64,000 nt of DNA from Paragorgia papillata (Eukaryota; Cnidaria; Anthozoa; Scleralcyonacea; Coralliidae). A model generated the notes under the pieces. That model was not told where the DNA came from and did not search any database. It was given only the letters and a program-made list of their open reading frames with translations. The first letter of the stretch is position 1, and each line of letters begins with the position of its first letter. Location of the stretch: NCBI GenBank assembly GCA_035771165.1, contig JAWNZC010000351.1, positions 7,881,501 to 7,945,500 on the forward strand, in the 5' to 3' direction. Positions 6,677-16,453 of the stretch are shown here, one piece after another. The position numbers and the translations under genes were made by a program.

Positions 6677-7167
6677 GATGAGCCAGAAAATAATGTTGAA
6701 ATAGGAATGAAACAGGGTTAGAATTTGAGTTTTTATTATTTTTGATTCATGAGCCAGCTCTCTCAAATGAAAAAACATGGAAAAAATTTGGTTTTTGGGT
6801 TTTGGTTTGGGTTTGGGATGAGCCAACAAATAATGTTGAAACAGGGGCTAGAAAACAGGGTTAGAAATTGGGTTTTTTATTATTTTTCAGAAAATGAGCC
6901 AGCTTTCCCAAATGAAAAAACATGGAAAAAATTTGGTTTTTGGGTTTTGGTTTGGGTTGGGATGAGCCAGAAAACAATGTTAAAACAGGGTTAGAATTTG
7001 AGTTTTTATTATTTTTGATTCATGAGCCAGCTTTCCCAAATGAAAAAACATGGAAAAAATTTGGTTTTTGGGTTTTGGTTTGGGTTGGGATGAGCCAGAA
7101 AACAATGTTAAAACAGGGTTAGAATTTGAGTTTTTATTATTTTTGATTCATGAGCCAGCTCTCTCAA
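6677..7167. repeat. Minisatellite, 128-144 bp units
   Basis: Units begin GATGAGCCA at 6677, 6817, 6961 and 7089; the last is partial. Each ends in a short GT-rich stretch like 6540-6676. Open frames inside it merely repeat the unit. The array stops abruptly near 7167, where host-type DNA begins. Confidence 0.85.
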
Positions 7168-7387
7168 AACACCCCTACTCGCACAGTATCCTTTTTCCGA
7201 GCAAAGGTCATTTTGCGCACTACTTAAGCAGCCAAAACGCGCCAAATATTATCAGTCTACTGGCAAGTGATCCAAAAACTAACAAAATCACAGTTGTGAA
7301 TAGCAGTTTAAGTTTTTCGGGGATTTTTATCCTAAGTTCAAAGCCCGCCTCGTCCACGTCGTCAACCCTCACATAATTCATCATCTC
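7168..7387. other. Unassigned flank
   Basis: Nothing recognisable. This is the first sequence after the virus-side minisatellite and lacks its G+T bias. Confidence 0.6.
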
Positions 7388-8152
7388 TGACAATTACTGT
7401 TGTAGCTTTCTAGCAGTCTGAATTAAAGACGTGCCGGCCGGCGTACGGCACGAACACTTGGCAATAAAATAAACAAGACTGTCAATACACATTGTCATGG
7501 AAATCTACATTTCGTTTTATGAAGTCGTCAGCTCTATAAAGAATCGCTGAAGATCACGAGAAAATCGTAAAGAAGCGAGGTGTACCGAGTTCTTCTTAGA
7601 GTGTCTTCATCAACCTTTTCCAAGTGTTAATAGCAGACGAGAAACTCATCAGTTGTCAGGTGTTTTAAAATCCGGTAAACAGCGAGTTCGTCCGTCTATT
7701 TTCCCGTCGTTAAAATAAGAAAGCCGGACGACAAACTATATCAGACTGGGACAGTGGAAGACCGGGAAAACCCGTCAGTCAGAAAGCTTTCGTCTTCTAT
7801 AAATATGAAGACTTTATCGAGTTATAAATAATATAAATTCGACTGAATGCCGAGCAAAATACACGCAGTTTTAAAAACATGTGTCATCAGTCCGGTTCTT
7901 AGGTATCGGTCAGCGACCTTCACCATTAGCAAAAGGACCCATAAATGCCGCCATTTTGAAAACGATTTTGGGGACACTTTTCCGGTTATACGTCCATGTC
8001 CTATTTACACGAATTGCCATCCTTAGGTTAGGTTGTGTGTTGGGGTATGGCTTTCATGAAGTACTTGGGTTATGTAGGACATGGAATTATTACCACTTTT
8101 CCTAACTCAAAGGTAATAGGAGCACGCAGTCCAGTTATATATATAGGTCAGT
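7388..8152. repeat. Long direct repeat, copy 1
   Basis: Shares nearly the whole sequence with 8598-9473. An extra segment at ~7980-8098, ending in inverted CATGTCCTA/TAGGACATG, is absent from copy 2. Both copies contain a GCCGGCCGGCGTACGGCACG segment and end in a TTATATATATAGGTCAGTG motif. Non-coding. Confidence 0.8.
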
Positions 8153-8253
8153 GGTCCTTCTGCTAATGGTAGCGACCACTGACATGTACTTATCGCAGGA
8201 AAAAAAATAAATTTATTTACACAAAGCGATTTTCTTACTTTATTAATAACTCG

Positions 8254-8338
8254 TTCCTGTGCGAGGGCTTCCCCAGAGGTGAATAAAATCGTCTGGCGTT
8301 GGCCAGAATAAAATACTAAAGACCAATTCGGACAGGAA
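8254..8338. repeat. Short dispersed element with TTCCTGT ends
   Basis: Begins TTCCTGT and ends GACAGGAA. A second copy with about 90% identity lies at 41464-41548. The core contains AAAATCGTCTGGCGTT, which recurs near 27047 and 31025. Probably a small MITE or SINE fragment. Confidence 0.6.
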
Positions 8339-8597
8339 ACTGTTAATGCATGCACGGTTAGTCATTGTTAATTTCTTGTGGAACGACTCAAGTCGAAGAG
8401 GCCTGCTGGATTATTTGTCCGACCAAATAGGAATATCAGTAGAACATGATCTCGAGTTTGTGTAAAGAAAATATTTTGGTGCAATCGGTGGTTTTGCCAT
8501 GTATAATATTTATGTTTGTTGCTGAGCGGCGCGGGACGTTTTCATGATAAGAGTCTTATTGTAGTTCTGAACTACAATACTGACAATAATATTCCTA

Positions 8598-9473
8598 GAC
8601 AATTACTGTTGTAGCTTTCTAGCAGTCTGAATTAAAGATAAAGCCGGCCGGCGTACGGCACGAACACTTGGCAATAAAATAAACAAGACTGCCAATACAC
8701 ATGGTCATGGAAATCTACAAACATTTCGTTTTATGAAGTCGCCAGCTCTATAAAGAATCGCTGAAGATCACGAAAAAATCGTAAAGAAGCGAGGCGTACC
8801 GAGTTCTTCTTAGAGTGTTTTTATCAACCTTTTCCAAGTGTTAATAGCAGACGAGAAACTCATCAGTTGTCAGGTGTTTTAAAATCCGGTAAACGGCGAG
8901 TTTTCCATCTTTAATCCGTCCGTCTATTTTCCCGTCGTTAAAACAAGAAAGCCGGACGACAAACTATATCAGACTGGGACAGTGGAAGACCGTCAAAACC
9001 CGTCAGTCAGAAAGCTTTCACCTTCTATAAATAAATAACATAAATTCGAGTGTAGAATATATACATTTTAAGTACACTGCGATTCTAGTGCAATGCTCTG
9101 ACCACTGAGCAACGGAGGGCGTTGCCGAGAGCTTGATCGCGAGTTCTGTATATAATAAGGTGGTAATGCCAGGAGAGAAAATCTACACTCGAATTTTCCT
9201 TCACCCAAAATCCTTAGAACATGCTATGTAATCGAGTGAAATGCCCAATATTACTTATAACATATAAATAACATAATTCGACTGAATGCCGAGCAAAATA
9301 CAGGCAGTTTTAAAAATATGTGTCATCAGTCCAGTTCTTAGGTATCGGTCAGCGACCTGCACCATTAGCAAAAGGACCCATAAATGCCGCCATTTTGAAA
9401 ACGATTTTGGGGACACTTTCCTAACTCAAAGGTAATAGGAGCACGCAGTCCAGTTATATATATAGGTCAGTGA
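8598..9473. repeat. Long direct repeat, copy 2
   Basis: Second copy of 7388-8152, in the same orientation, interrupted by a 214-bp insertion at 9050-9263. Non-coding. Confidence 0.8.
9050..9263 (-). mobile_element. tRNA-like insertion with ~18-bp target duplication
   Basis: Copy 1 of the surrounding repeat lacks this segment. It is flanked by an 18-19 bp duplication differing by one A (9031-9049 and 9264-9281). Read on the minus strand it contains a tRNA D-arm-like TGCTCAGTGGTCAGAGC and a degenerate anticodon arm, but no clear T-arm. A 15-bp inverted repeat (9042-9056 and 9182-9196) lies within it. A long target duplication plus a tRNA-like part fits a SINE. Confidence 0.55.
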
Positions 9474-10073
9474 GAAGGACCCATAAATGCCGCCATTTTG
9501 AAAGTGAAAATGGGGACACATTTTTGGCCAGCACCCGCAGTCCAGTTATATATATATAGGTCAGTGTTTTTTCGCCATGTAAACACGATTGACCGACCGG
9601 TCTGGCTCGCCTACCCGAGCTGGCATTAAAAGCTTCTTACACGCGACAAAATTTGTTTTTATCAGCTCTTTTCAACATATTAACAATTCACAAGTTCTGC
9701 TTGTTCATGTACAGTTCACATTTAAAACAATGAGACTTACCATGCAGAACTGATAAATTACGCAATTAGCACAACAAGCAAGCCAGCCCGGCTAGGCGAG
9801 CTAGCCCTTCTCAATATTGTAAACACAATAAAAATCATCTCGGCAAAGCGGGCTAGCTGGCTCGCCTCCATATAAACACCCTCTCACAATCATGAGAAAG
9901 AGTTACATCAGCTTACTTTAGTATAAAATAGGCTGCAATGGTACAAAATGAAAAATTAACAAGTTGCTCTAAGTTACCTGTAGGCTGTAGAGTATTTGAT
10001 AGCTTTTGATTAATATTATGAAAATCTCCCGAAACATTGTTGAAATTTCCGACGGGCTACTGCTATAGCTGGC
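9474..10073. other. Repeat remnants, no gene
   Basis: 9474-9570 repeats the GGACCCATAAATGCCGCC and TATATATAGGTCAGTG motifs of the flanking direct repeats. 9571-10073 shows nothing recognisable beyond a GCTAGC/GGCTGGCTCGCC-rich stretch. Confidence 0.5.
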
Positions 10074-10498
10074 TTAAGGTGGCTCCATACAGTTTCTTGA
10101 AAAATGGAAAATACAAGTTTGAGAGTCCAAAATCAGTGATTAAACAATTCGGAAAAAGAATAAAACTAAATGTTATGCATAGTTAAACAGTCTGACAATC
10201 AAAAACTGCTACCAAATAAATAGCAACAGTTGTTGCTATGGCAACAAAAGTTTTTTGGGGTCACCAAAGTTTTTTTCGAATTAAATTAGTTTGAAATGTA
10301 ATTGGCAGCCATTTTGAAACGTCATTGTTGCCATAGCAACAACTGTTGGTATTTATTTGGTAACAGTTTTTGACTGTCAGACTGTTTAATTTTGCATAAC
10401 ATTTAGTTTTATTCTTTTTCCGAATTGTCTATGTACGTGTTTTGGACTCTCAAACTTGTATTTTCCATTTTTCAAGAAATTGTATGGAGCCACCTTAA
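10074..10498. mobile_element. Foldback MITE bounded by TTAA
   Basis: 425 bp that folds on itself over ~190 bp per arm. Ends read TTAAGGTGGCTCC and GGAGCCACCTTAA. TTAA at both ends is compatible with a piggyBac-type target site, but the superfamily is not proven. No coding capacity. Confidence 0.75.
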
Positions 10499-10930
10499 CC
10501 CATTTGGTCTTGATGAGAAAATCTACATACTGTATATGTATTTATCAGACTACAGGACTGAGGAATAGTTACTGAGTGTCAATATACCAAATCGTAGTTT
10601 CATTTAGGCCCACATGCAAATTAGTTTCCTATTCAATTTGGGCCCCTATGCAAATGACATCATGTCTATTAAAGCATAACGGGAAGATAACAGGCTGGGA
10701 CTGTTTTTTCATGTTTTGAGTTCATTATTTTTAGACACTACGTTTAGGATTATTGTCAAGGATAATCGATAAGCAAAGTTTATCCTTATAGAATACCTAA
10801 ACATTAAAAAGTTTCTGAAATCAGAAATGTTATGTTTACTACGGCTGCTTCAGCCTCATGATATAAATGAACTACGTTTTATCCCGACTCAGATTGTATG
10901 CGTAGTCGAAACTCCGATTTCGTCTATACC
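10499..10930. other. No gene seen
   Basis: Unique-looking A/T-rich sequence without an open frame, clear repeat or RNA gene. Confidence 0.5.
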
Positions 10931-11098
10931 ATAGACCGTATTCAAAAATGGCCGCCGAATTAGAATTCTTTTATGTGCATATAAATTAGTAAAGTAAAAA
11001 TTATTTTGAATTTCCCACATGAAAACGAGTTCATAAGGGCTAATTTATATGTATATAAAAGAATCTTAATTCGGCGGCCATTTTTGAATAAGGTCTAT
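10931..11098. mobile_element. Small foldback MITE
   Basis: 168 bp with ~42-bp inverted ends, starting ATAGACCGTATTCAAAAATG and ending with its near-perfect complement (one mismatch in the outer 21 bp). Both arms contain GGCGGCCATTTTTGAAT-type sequence. No target duplication could be fixed. Confidence 0.75.
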
Positions 11099-11157
11099 TG
11101 TCCACCGAGAACCTAGCTGAAATGTTGGTCATGACTCATGAACGAAAATAGTAATGT

Positions 11158-11487
11158 AATAAATAATTTTATTACTGACCCTCGCAAATAATCGTCCAAT
11201 CAAATGTCTACATAGCGTCACGTGCCAGCCTGGTTTTCATCTGACGTCACGACGGCCATATTGGTGCACAGAAACAATGAAATGGCGGCCATATTGGTTC
11301 ACAATCTTTACCCTATGGGAATTTAACTCTATTCTTATTCAAATATTTTGTATTGTTTCACCACCCCAACGGGGCCACCGATCACGGGAGTGAAAACGAT
11401 CCATTGGGCAGCAACAATAAATAATTTTATTATACCCTCACAAATAACCGTCCAATCAAATGTCTACATTAGCGTCATGTGCCAGCC
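11158..11487. repeat. Pair of ~73-bp direct repeats
   Basis: 11158-11230 and 11415-11487 share CGTCCAATCAAATGTCTACA and the bases around it. The spacer repeats GGCGGCCATATTGGT. No gene. Confidence 0.6.
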
Positions 11488-11588
11488 CAATATTTTACGA
11501 TGTAGGACAACTACATATTGGGCAACAACCTAATTTGGACAGGTGCACAAGGTATATTTACTTGTCAATCGCACGATTATTTGTTCCA

Positions 11589-11748
11589 TATAATAAAACA
11601 CCTATTGGATTCATCTTCGCCCGAAATGGAAAATATTTAAGTCTCAAATTTTAATATTAGGCTCGACCTTCGGTCTCGCCCAATATTGAATTCTCGACTT
11701 AAATATTTTGCCGCATCGGGCTTAGATGAATCCAATAAGTTATAATAT
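11589..11748. mobile_element. Foldback MITE
   Basis: About 160 bp with ~65-bp imperfect inverted arms sharing ATTGGATTCATCT and its complement. Open frames crossing it are chance. Confidence 0.65.
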
Positions 11749-12045
11749 TTTTTGCTGTAAAAACTGAATAACTGTTTGTACATGTATACCGTCCGTTTAA
11801 TGGCTCCGTCATGACATTATTGCCATGCACAAACTGCATGGGCAGGCTGTCCACCACAATCTTGAATTCGGCTAGCAATAATGTCCTCCACAAGAATTGC
11901 TAGCAATATGCCCAACTGACCTTCAAAAAACTTAAAAAGTTGTAGTATTATTGAAGCTTTGAGTGAGTCTTGGGTGCCCTTGCATGGGATGGATGACCCC
12001 TGTTATGAGTGACCCCTTAGTCGTGCATTTCTTAACAAGTAGACT

Positions 12046-12425
12046 GCAACTGATGTGTCTTCTTAGTTACGTGGCACCCAGATTTTTTCCAGTCAAAAAG
12101 ATCTAGAGCTTTCCGAGAGCTGTACGAGCAAAGTACGCGAGATTGTAATGCATACTGTATATGTGGTCGAGGCGAGTACAAGATTGGGGATAAGCTATAA
12201 AATATACTGTGGGGGAGGGGGAGAGGGGGAAAAGGGAAGAGAATTCTCCTTTCCTTTTTTCCTCCACTTGCGTTTTTTTATCTCGCCTTTTTCCCTCCCC
12301 TCGCTTTTTTTTTCGCCGCGCTTTCTCCCCAGTCTTGTACTCGGCCAAATATGCATTGCATGCATCGCGTTGCAATCTCACGAAGGCTCTTTTTGACCAC
12401 GTAACTAAGAAGACACATCAGTTGC
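12046..12425. mobile_element. Foldback element with purine/pyrimidine core
   Basis: Inverted ends GCAACTGATGTGTCTTCTTA and its complement. The core (about 12208-12325) is a long purine run followed by a pyrimidine run, a mirror-like tract able to form triplex DNA. The small frames across it are low-complexity artefacts. Confidence 0.7.
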
Positions 12426-12586
12426 CTGCGGAGGAGGCTAAGTAAAAAGGTGGCAAACTACTGAGATTTTTAGTAACGACACACTGACTTTTCGAGCGGA
12501 GCCCTTCATGGGAGTAGAATGTGATGAAATACATACTTAGGGTGATTTTACCATGGGCATTGCCGTCGTCGTCGTCGTTGTTGTTG

Positions 12587-12746
12587 TAGCCTGCGTAGCT
12601 GGCGGTTTTAAGGGGGGTTGGGGTCTCGTGGGCGAGGGAGAAAAAGCGGGTGGAAGAGCGCGCGGGCGGAAGAGCGCGTGGGCGGAAGAGCGCGCGGGCG
12701 GAAGAGCGCGCGGGCGGAAGAGCGCGCGGGCGGAAGAGCGGGAGCT
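12587..12746. repeat. GC-rich tandem array with GCCTGCGTAGCTGGCGG head
   Basis: The head TAGCCTGCGTAGCTGGCGG and following bases recur in the foldback at 56634-56734. It is followed by about six 16-bp units of the type GCGGGCGGAAGAGCGC. This is one of the few GC-rich stretches of the window; frames inside it are not genes. Confidence 0.75.
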
Positions 12747-13834
12747 GGAAAAACCGCCTGCCTCAAAACCTGGTGTTTTTGAATTATCCGTCCACTGGTG
12801 AACGGGAAATACTGATTGGTTAGTATTTTAAGCTGTTGTCGATAGCTGTCATCAATCAAACCACGGTGATCAAACGATTTTGACTCACGCGAGCCGTTGA
12901 ATCGTTGATAGTCATCAACATGGCCTCCGTGAAAGTGTGTGTTGTTAAAGCGTTGGAAACATTGAATATTTTGAGAACTTTCACCTGAGTAGTGTTCTTG
13001 TCTAACACCTCGTCAACGCTTAAACTTGCGAGGATTTCGTCAGGCCTAAGAGTGTTATCCTCGATGGCTGACCGCGCAGTTGCTGCGCTTGTTATACTCG
13101 CAAATGCTAAGTGTTCCTTTTGCTAATACGTTCGCTAGCTTTGAATCCTTTCTTAACTTGTGGGCTACGATCAGGTGAAGAAACACTTGACGGTAATTGT
13201 CGCTTGTATCTAGTTGGGCTGACAGGTGAGTTGTGGTTTGTATATCCGCTTTATTTGCTGGGTCTTGCGAAAGCTTTGAGTCGTTTAAACTGTTTTTGAT
13301 GAAATTATACAGCTCACAGGCATTCCTTATCTTTCGCGCACCTGACTTGCAAACCCACTCAGACTGATTGGAAGACTTGTCCACCAAATTAAAATCCTAG
13401 GTTAATGCACAACTCCTGTAGCGTCGGCTTGTCCTCGCAGCCCTTTGAATGTCTAAAGAGATTTTCAGTTGAAATATACGATATTTTCTCAAAATCACCG
13501 TATTTGACTTTCAGGGAACATTCACATAACCTGCAAAAATCGTTGGCACTCTGAACGTTCGGGTTTCTTCCTTTTTCTACTTTTTCCGTCAGAGTTTGCA
13601 TTCGCCGCTTGTGACAAGCACACAAGTTTGATAACCGTGGTTTGATAGATTCACACCTGAATGATTTTCGATAGACGATACTATTATTATTGATTTGAAA
13701 GAGCAACGTGCAACCTATCGAATTACAAACTCAATTACAAACTATCATGTGATTGGTTAGTTTTAATTAATTTAGGATGTGTTAGTTAGGGGCGATATTC
13801 AAAAACACCAGGTTTTGAGGCAGGCGGTTTTTCC
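12747..13834. mobile_element. 1.09 kb segment with perfect 38-bp inverted ends
   Basis: Bases 12747-12784 and 13797-13834 are exact reverse complements, beginning GGAAAAACCGCCTGCC. No target duplication is visible outside. The interior carries a broken ZAD-like zinc-finger exon on the minus strand. The segment looks like a non-autonomous transposon, possibly one that captured a host exon. No transposase is present. Confidence 0.65.
13055..13706 (-). pseudogene. Broken ZAD-like zinc-finger exon
   Basis: Two adjacent minus-strand frames (13389-13706, then 13055-13387) form one domain interrupted by a stop plus frame change at about 13387-13391. The first has 'FCRLCECSLK' (C-x2-C) and the second 'VCKSGARKIRNACELYNFI'. 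The usual second C-x2-C pair has lost one cysteine (CKSG). Spacing of the two halves fits a ZAD-type zinc-coordinating domain found at the N-terminus of some animal DNA-binding proteins. Frameshift and lost ligand argue for decay. Confidence 0.45.
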
Positions 13835-14196
13835 ACTAAAGTCACAGTACAATTCGTTTATGACAACATCAAGGGAAGCCTTTAGAAATCCAAATGTATG
13901 GAATAAAATGTAACAAATTATAATGTCACATCCTTATAGACATGCACTGCCGACGATCCGTAGAATTTTTTTAAATATATACCAATGGCACGTGTATGTG
14001 TACTATATTTTATTGTTAACATCATGCGATGTGTATGTGTTGTTGTTCCTCAGGTCCCTCGGGGTTCTAATTGTGGGCATCAAATCCCAGTAGCCCCTTT
14101 GCTGAGTTCAACAAACAACAGTGTTTTGCCCTGATGCATGAAAAACAATCACAAGAATTCTTCTGGCACTCATTTATCTGGATGCCTCACATGCTT
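13835..14196. other. No gene seen
   Basis: A/T-rich sequence without recognisable coding or repeat structure. Confidence 0.45.
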
Positions 14197-14399
14197 TACA
14201 CTGCAAATTCCCAAAAACTTGTTTTAAGAAAAAAATACTTGTTTTAAGATTTTCTTGTCCCGTTTGCAAGATAATAATCTTACTGCGGTTTCTTGACAAG
14301 ATATTTTGTCTTAAAACAAGATTAAATATTTTAAAACAAGAAATAAAATCTCAAAACAAGAAAAATTATCTTGACAAGAATTGGAGGTTTTGCAGTGTA
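14197..14399. mobile_element. MITE with TACACTGCAAA ends
   Basis: Ends TACACTGCAAA and TTTGCAGTGTA. The interior is rich in CTTGTTTTAAGA words in both orientations. A related CTTG/CAAG-rich tract lies at 50757-50930. Terminal TA could be a mariner-type target site; not proven. Confidence 0.65.
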
Positions 14400-14501
14400 T
14401 ATGTACTATTTACAGAATGAGTGGCCGTTATGTATCGGGGTATACACGAATTCTGTAAATTACTTCTAAAGTTTATGTAAATCAAGAGGAATCTACAGTA
14501 T

Positions 14502-15569
14502 ATCACATATATAGATCCTCATTAAAGAAGGATTTTCTTTGTGTTTTCCTCATGAAGTATTAATGATTTTAGAATGATAGATATTGAATGTTATATACCG
14601 TATCTCCTCGAATAGGCACTCACGCTCAAATAAGCGCCCCTCTCGAGAAAACGCCCTCCTCGAATAAGCGCTCACTGGATGCATGTATTTTACAACAATC
14701 TATTTTTGTGTGTCTGTATAAGTCTCCTTTTTCGTAATGTCGTTTGTAATTTGTATCTTACTTGAGCCCCAATGATGAGCTCTTTAAAGAGGAAATGAAA
14801 TGAAAATTAAGTTTGCTCTATCTACAAGATATCCAAAAAATAATAAAGAATTACTTTAACAGTTTTTCTATGTTTCACTTCGTTCTCAAGTTATTTAGAT
14901 TTGTTTGATATGTAAATGAGATGAACTGCGACGTAAAGTTATGTACAGATAAGTGTGAGTTATGATAGAAAATCATGTATATCTTCGACATTATCGAACA
15001 AAATTTGGTCTTGTGATGTTTAGTGTGTTGAGATCCAACTAGTTTTAAATAATATTGTTTAATTTAATAATTCCAAAGATATACACGATTTTCCAATAAT
15101 TCACAATTATCTGCACATAACTTTACGTCATAGCTTATCTCATTTACATATCAAACAATTCTAAATAACTTGTGAACGAAGTGAAATATGGAAAAATTGT
15201 AAAAGTCATTCTTTATCACTTTCGGGCGATCGTGAAAATGAAACTTAATTTTCATTTAATTTCCTCTTGCTCTTGGAGCAAATGTAAAGATTATTAAGTG
15301 TATTGTAGGATGCAGGCATGCTAGATATAAAGAGCGGCGGAATAAGGGAAAACCACTGATCTCCATATATACTGGATAGCGCATTCCTTATGTCCAATAG
15401 TCAAAATTTTGAAGCCAGATCCGCCATCTTACTACTCCCTAATCACATATATAGATCCTCATTAAACAAGGATTTTCTTTGTGTTTTCCTCATGAAGTAT
15501 TAATGATTTTAGAATGATAGATATTGAATGTTATATACCGTATCTCCTCGAATAGGCACTCACGCTCAA
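14502..15569. repeat. 128-bp direct duplication at 940-bp distance
   Basis: 14502-14629 and 15442-15569 match at 127 of 128 positions. Both end CTCGAATAGGCACTCACGCTCAA. The right copy stops exactly where the Ty3 gag sequence begins, so the duplication is tied to the truncation of that element. Confidence 0.85.
14787..15268. mobile_element. Large-arm foldback MITE
   Basis: About 480 bp with ~200-bp arms. Outer arms share AAGAGGAAATGAAATGAAAA-type sequence and its complement. A related, truncated copy lies at 19458-19760 just after the Ty3 LTR. Confidence 0.7.
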
Positions 15570-16453
15570 TTTGTTAGGAGGAATGTGGTTTTTGAGAGAT
15601 ATCAGTTTTGGAAGATTACGCAGAAAGACTCCGAAACGGTTGATCAGTTCGTCACAAGATTAAAAAACAAGGTGAAATCCTGTGAGTATACCGTTGTGGA
15701 TGACATGGTGAGAGACAAGTTGGTGTTCAGCATACGAGATTTAGCAGTTAAAGAAAGGCTGTTGAGAGAAGAGAAACTTACACTTGAAAAGGCAGTCAGC
15801 ATGGCGAGGGCAGCCGAAGTCTCGAAAGAGCAGATCAAAGTGATGAGTCCCCAGGAGCAGATTAATTTTGATCAGTCGGTAAATCAAGTTCGGAGCATTA
15901 ACAACAATGAGAAGAACCCGATTAGACGTCGTTCAAGAACAGATTCCAAGACAGATAAGTGTGGGTTTTGTGGTTTATTTCATACAGCGAGCTGTCTTGT
16001 CCCGCGTTTGGTAAAACGTGTAACTATTGTAAGAAGACAGGGCATTTTGAGCGTGTGTGTCGGGCAAAAAAACGTGATTCTGAGGGGAAAGCGGTTGATA
16101 CATTGGGGGAATCTGAAGATAGCGAAAACGAACACGATTTGCTAACATTCTCAGTAGACTCAAGTAATAAGAGCGTTTCGCAGGATGACTGGCATGTTGT
16201 TTTGAAGATTGCCAGTACTGATTTGAATTTCAAATTGGATTCTGGTGCCGATTGTAATGTTATTTCGCAGTCGTCGTTTGATCGTTTGTCTCTCAGGTAT
16301 ACAAAAACACTCAAGAGTAAATGCAAATTAAAAGTGTATGATGGGCGGAAAATTACCCCAAAAGGGAAGGTTAGTTTAGCGTGCGAATATAAAGGGAAAT
16401 TTTTCGTGTTAGACTTCGTTTTGGTTGAACAAGACTTACCATCTATCCTCTGA
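15570..16453 (+). pseudogene. Ty3 gag C-terminus, zinc knuckle and protease
   Basis: The gag part shows the usual 'ESDRDRLVF'-like capsid helix pattern and a first 'KCGFCGLFH' cluster. A frame change (15985-16000) precedes the CCHC knuckle 'CNYCKKTGHFERVC'. The aspartic protease active site is 'LDSGADCNVIS'. The frame stops at TGA 16451 and continues beyond it in the same frame into pol, so this is a nonsense mutation. The capsid N-terminal half is missing. Confidence 0.85.

Larger units (their letters stand above)
1..7167. mobile_element. Polinton-like/adintovirus-like endogenous virus block (partial)
   Basis: Nine closely packed open frames with virus-style layout: divergent pairs separated by 35-225 bp and convergent pairs separated by 73-78 bp, with no introns. 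Two are recognisable: a double-jelly-roll capsid protein (99-1331) and a packaging ATPase (3625-4284). Together these define the Varidnaviria-type capsid module of polinton-like viruses and adintoviruses. The window starts inside the element, so DNA polymerase, integrase or protease genes may lie to the left. The right limit is placed where the minisatellite stops and host-type repeat DNA starts. Whether this is integrated or a joined contig cannot be decided from sequence alone. Confidence 0.75.

Noticed and set aside
6548..7376. Several open frames on both strands, including three near-identical plus-strand ones
   Set aside because: They are read-through of the GT-rich run and minisatellite units; similarity is due to the repeat.
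12209..12859. Arg/Ser/Pro-rich frames across GC-rich and pyrimidine-rich tracts
   Set aside because: Low-complexity repeat translations without domain or start support.
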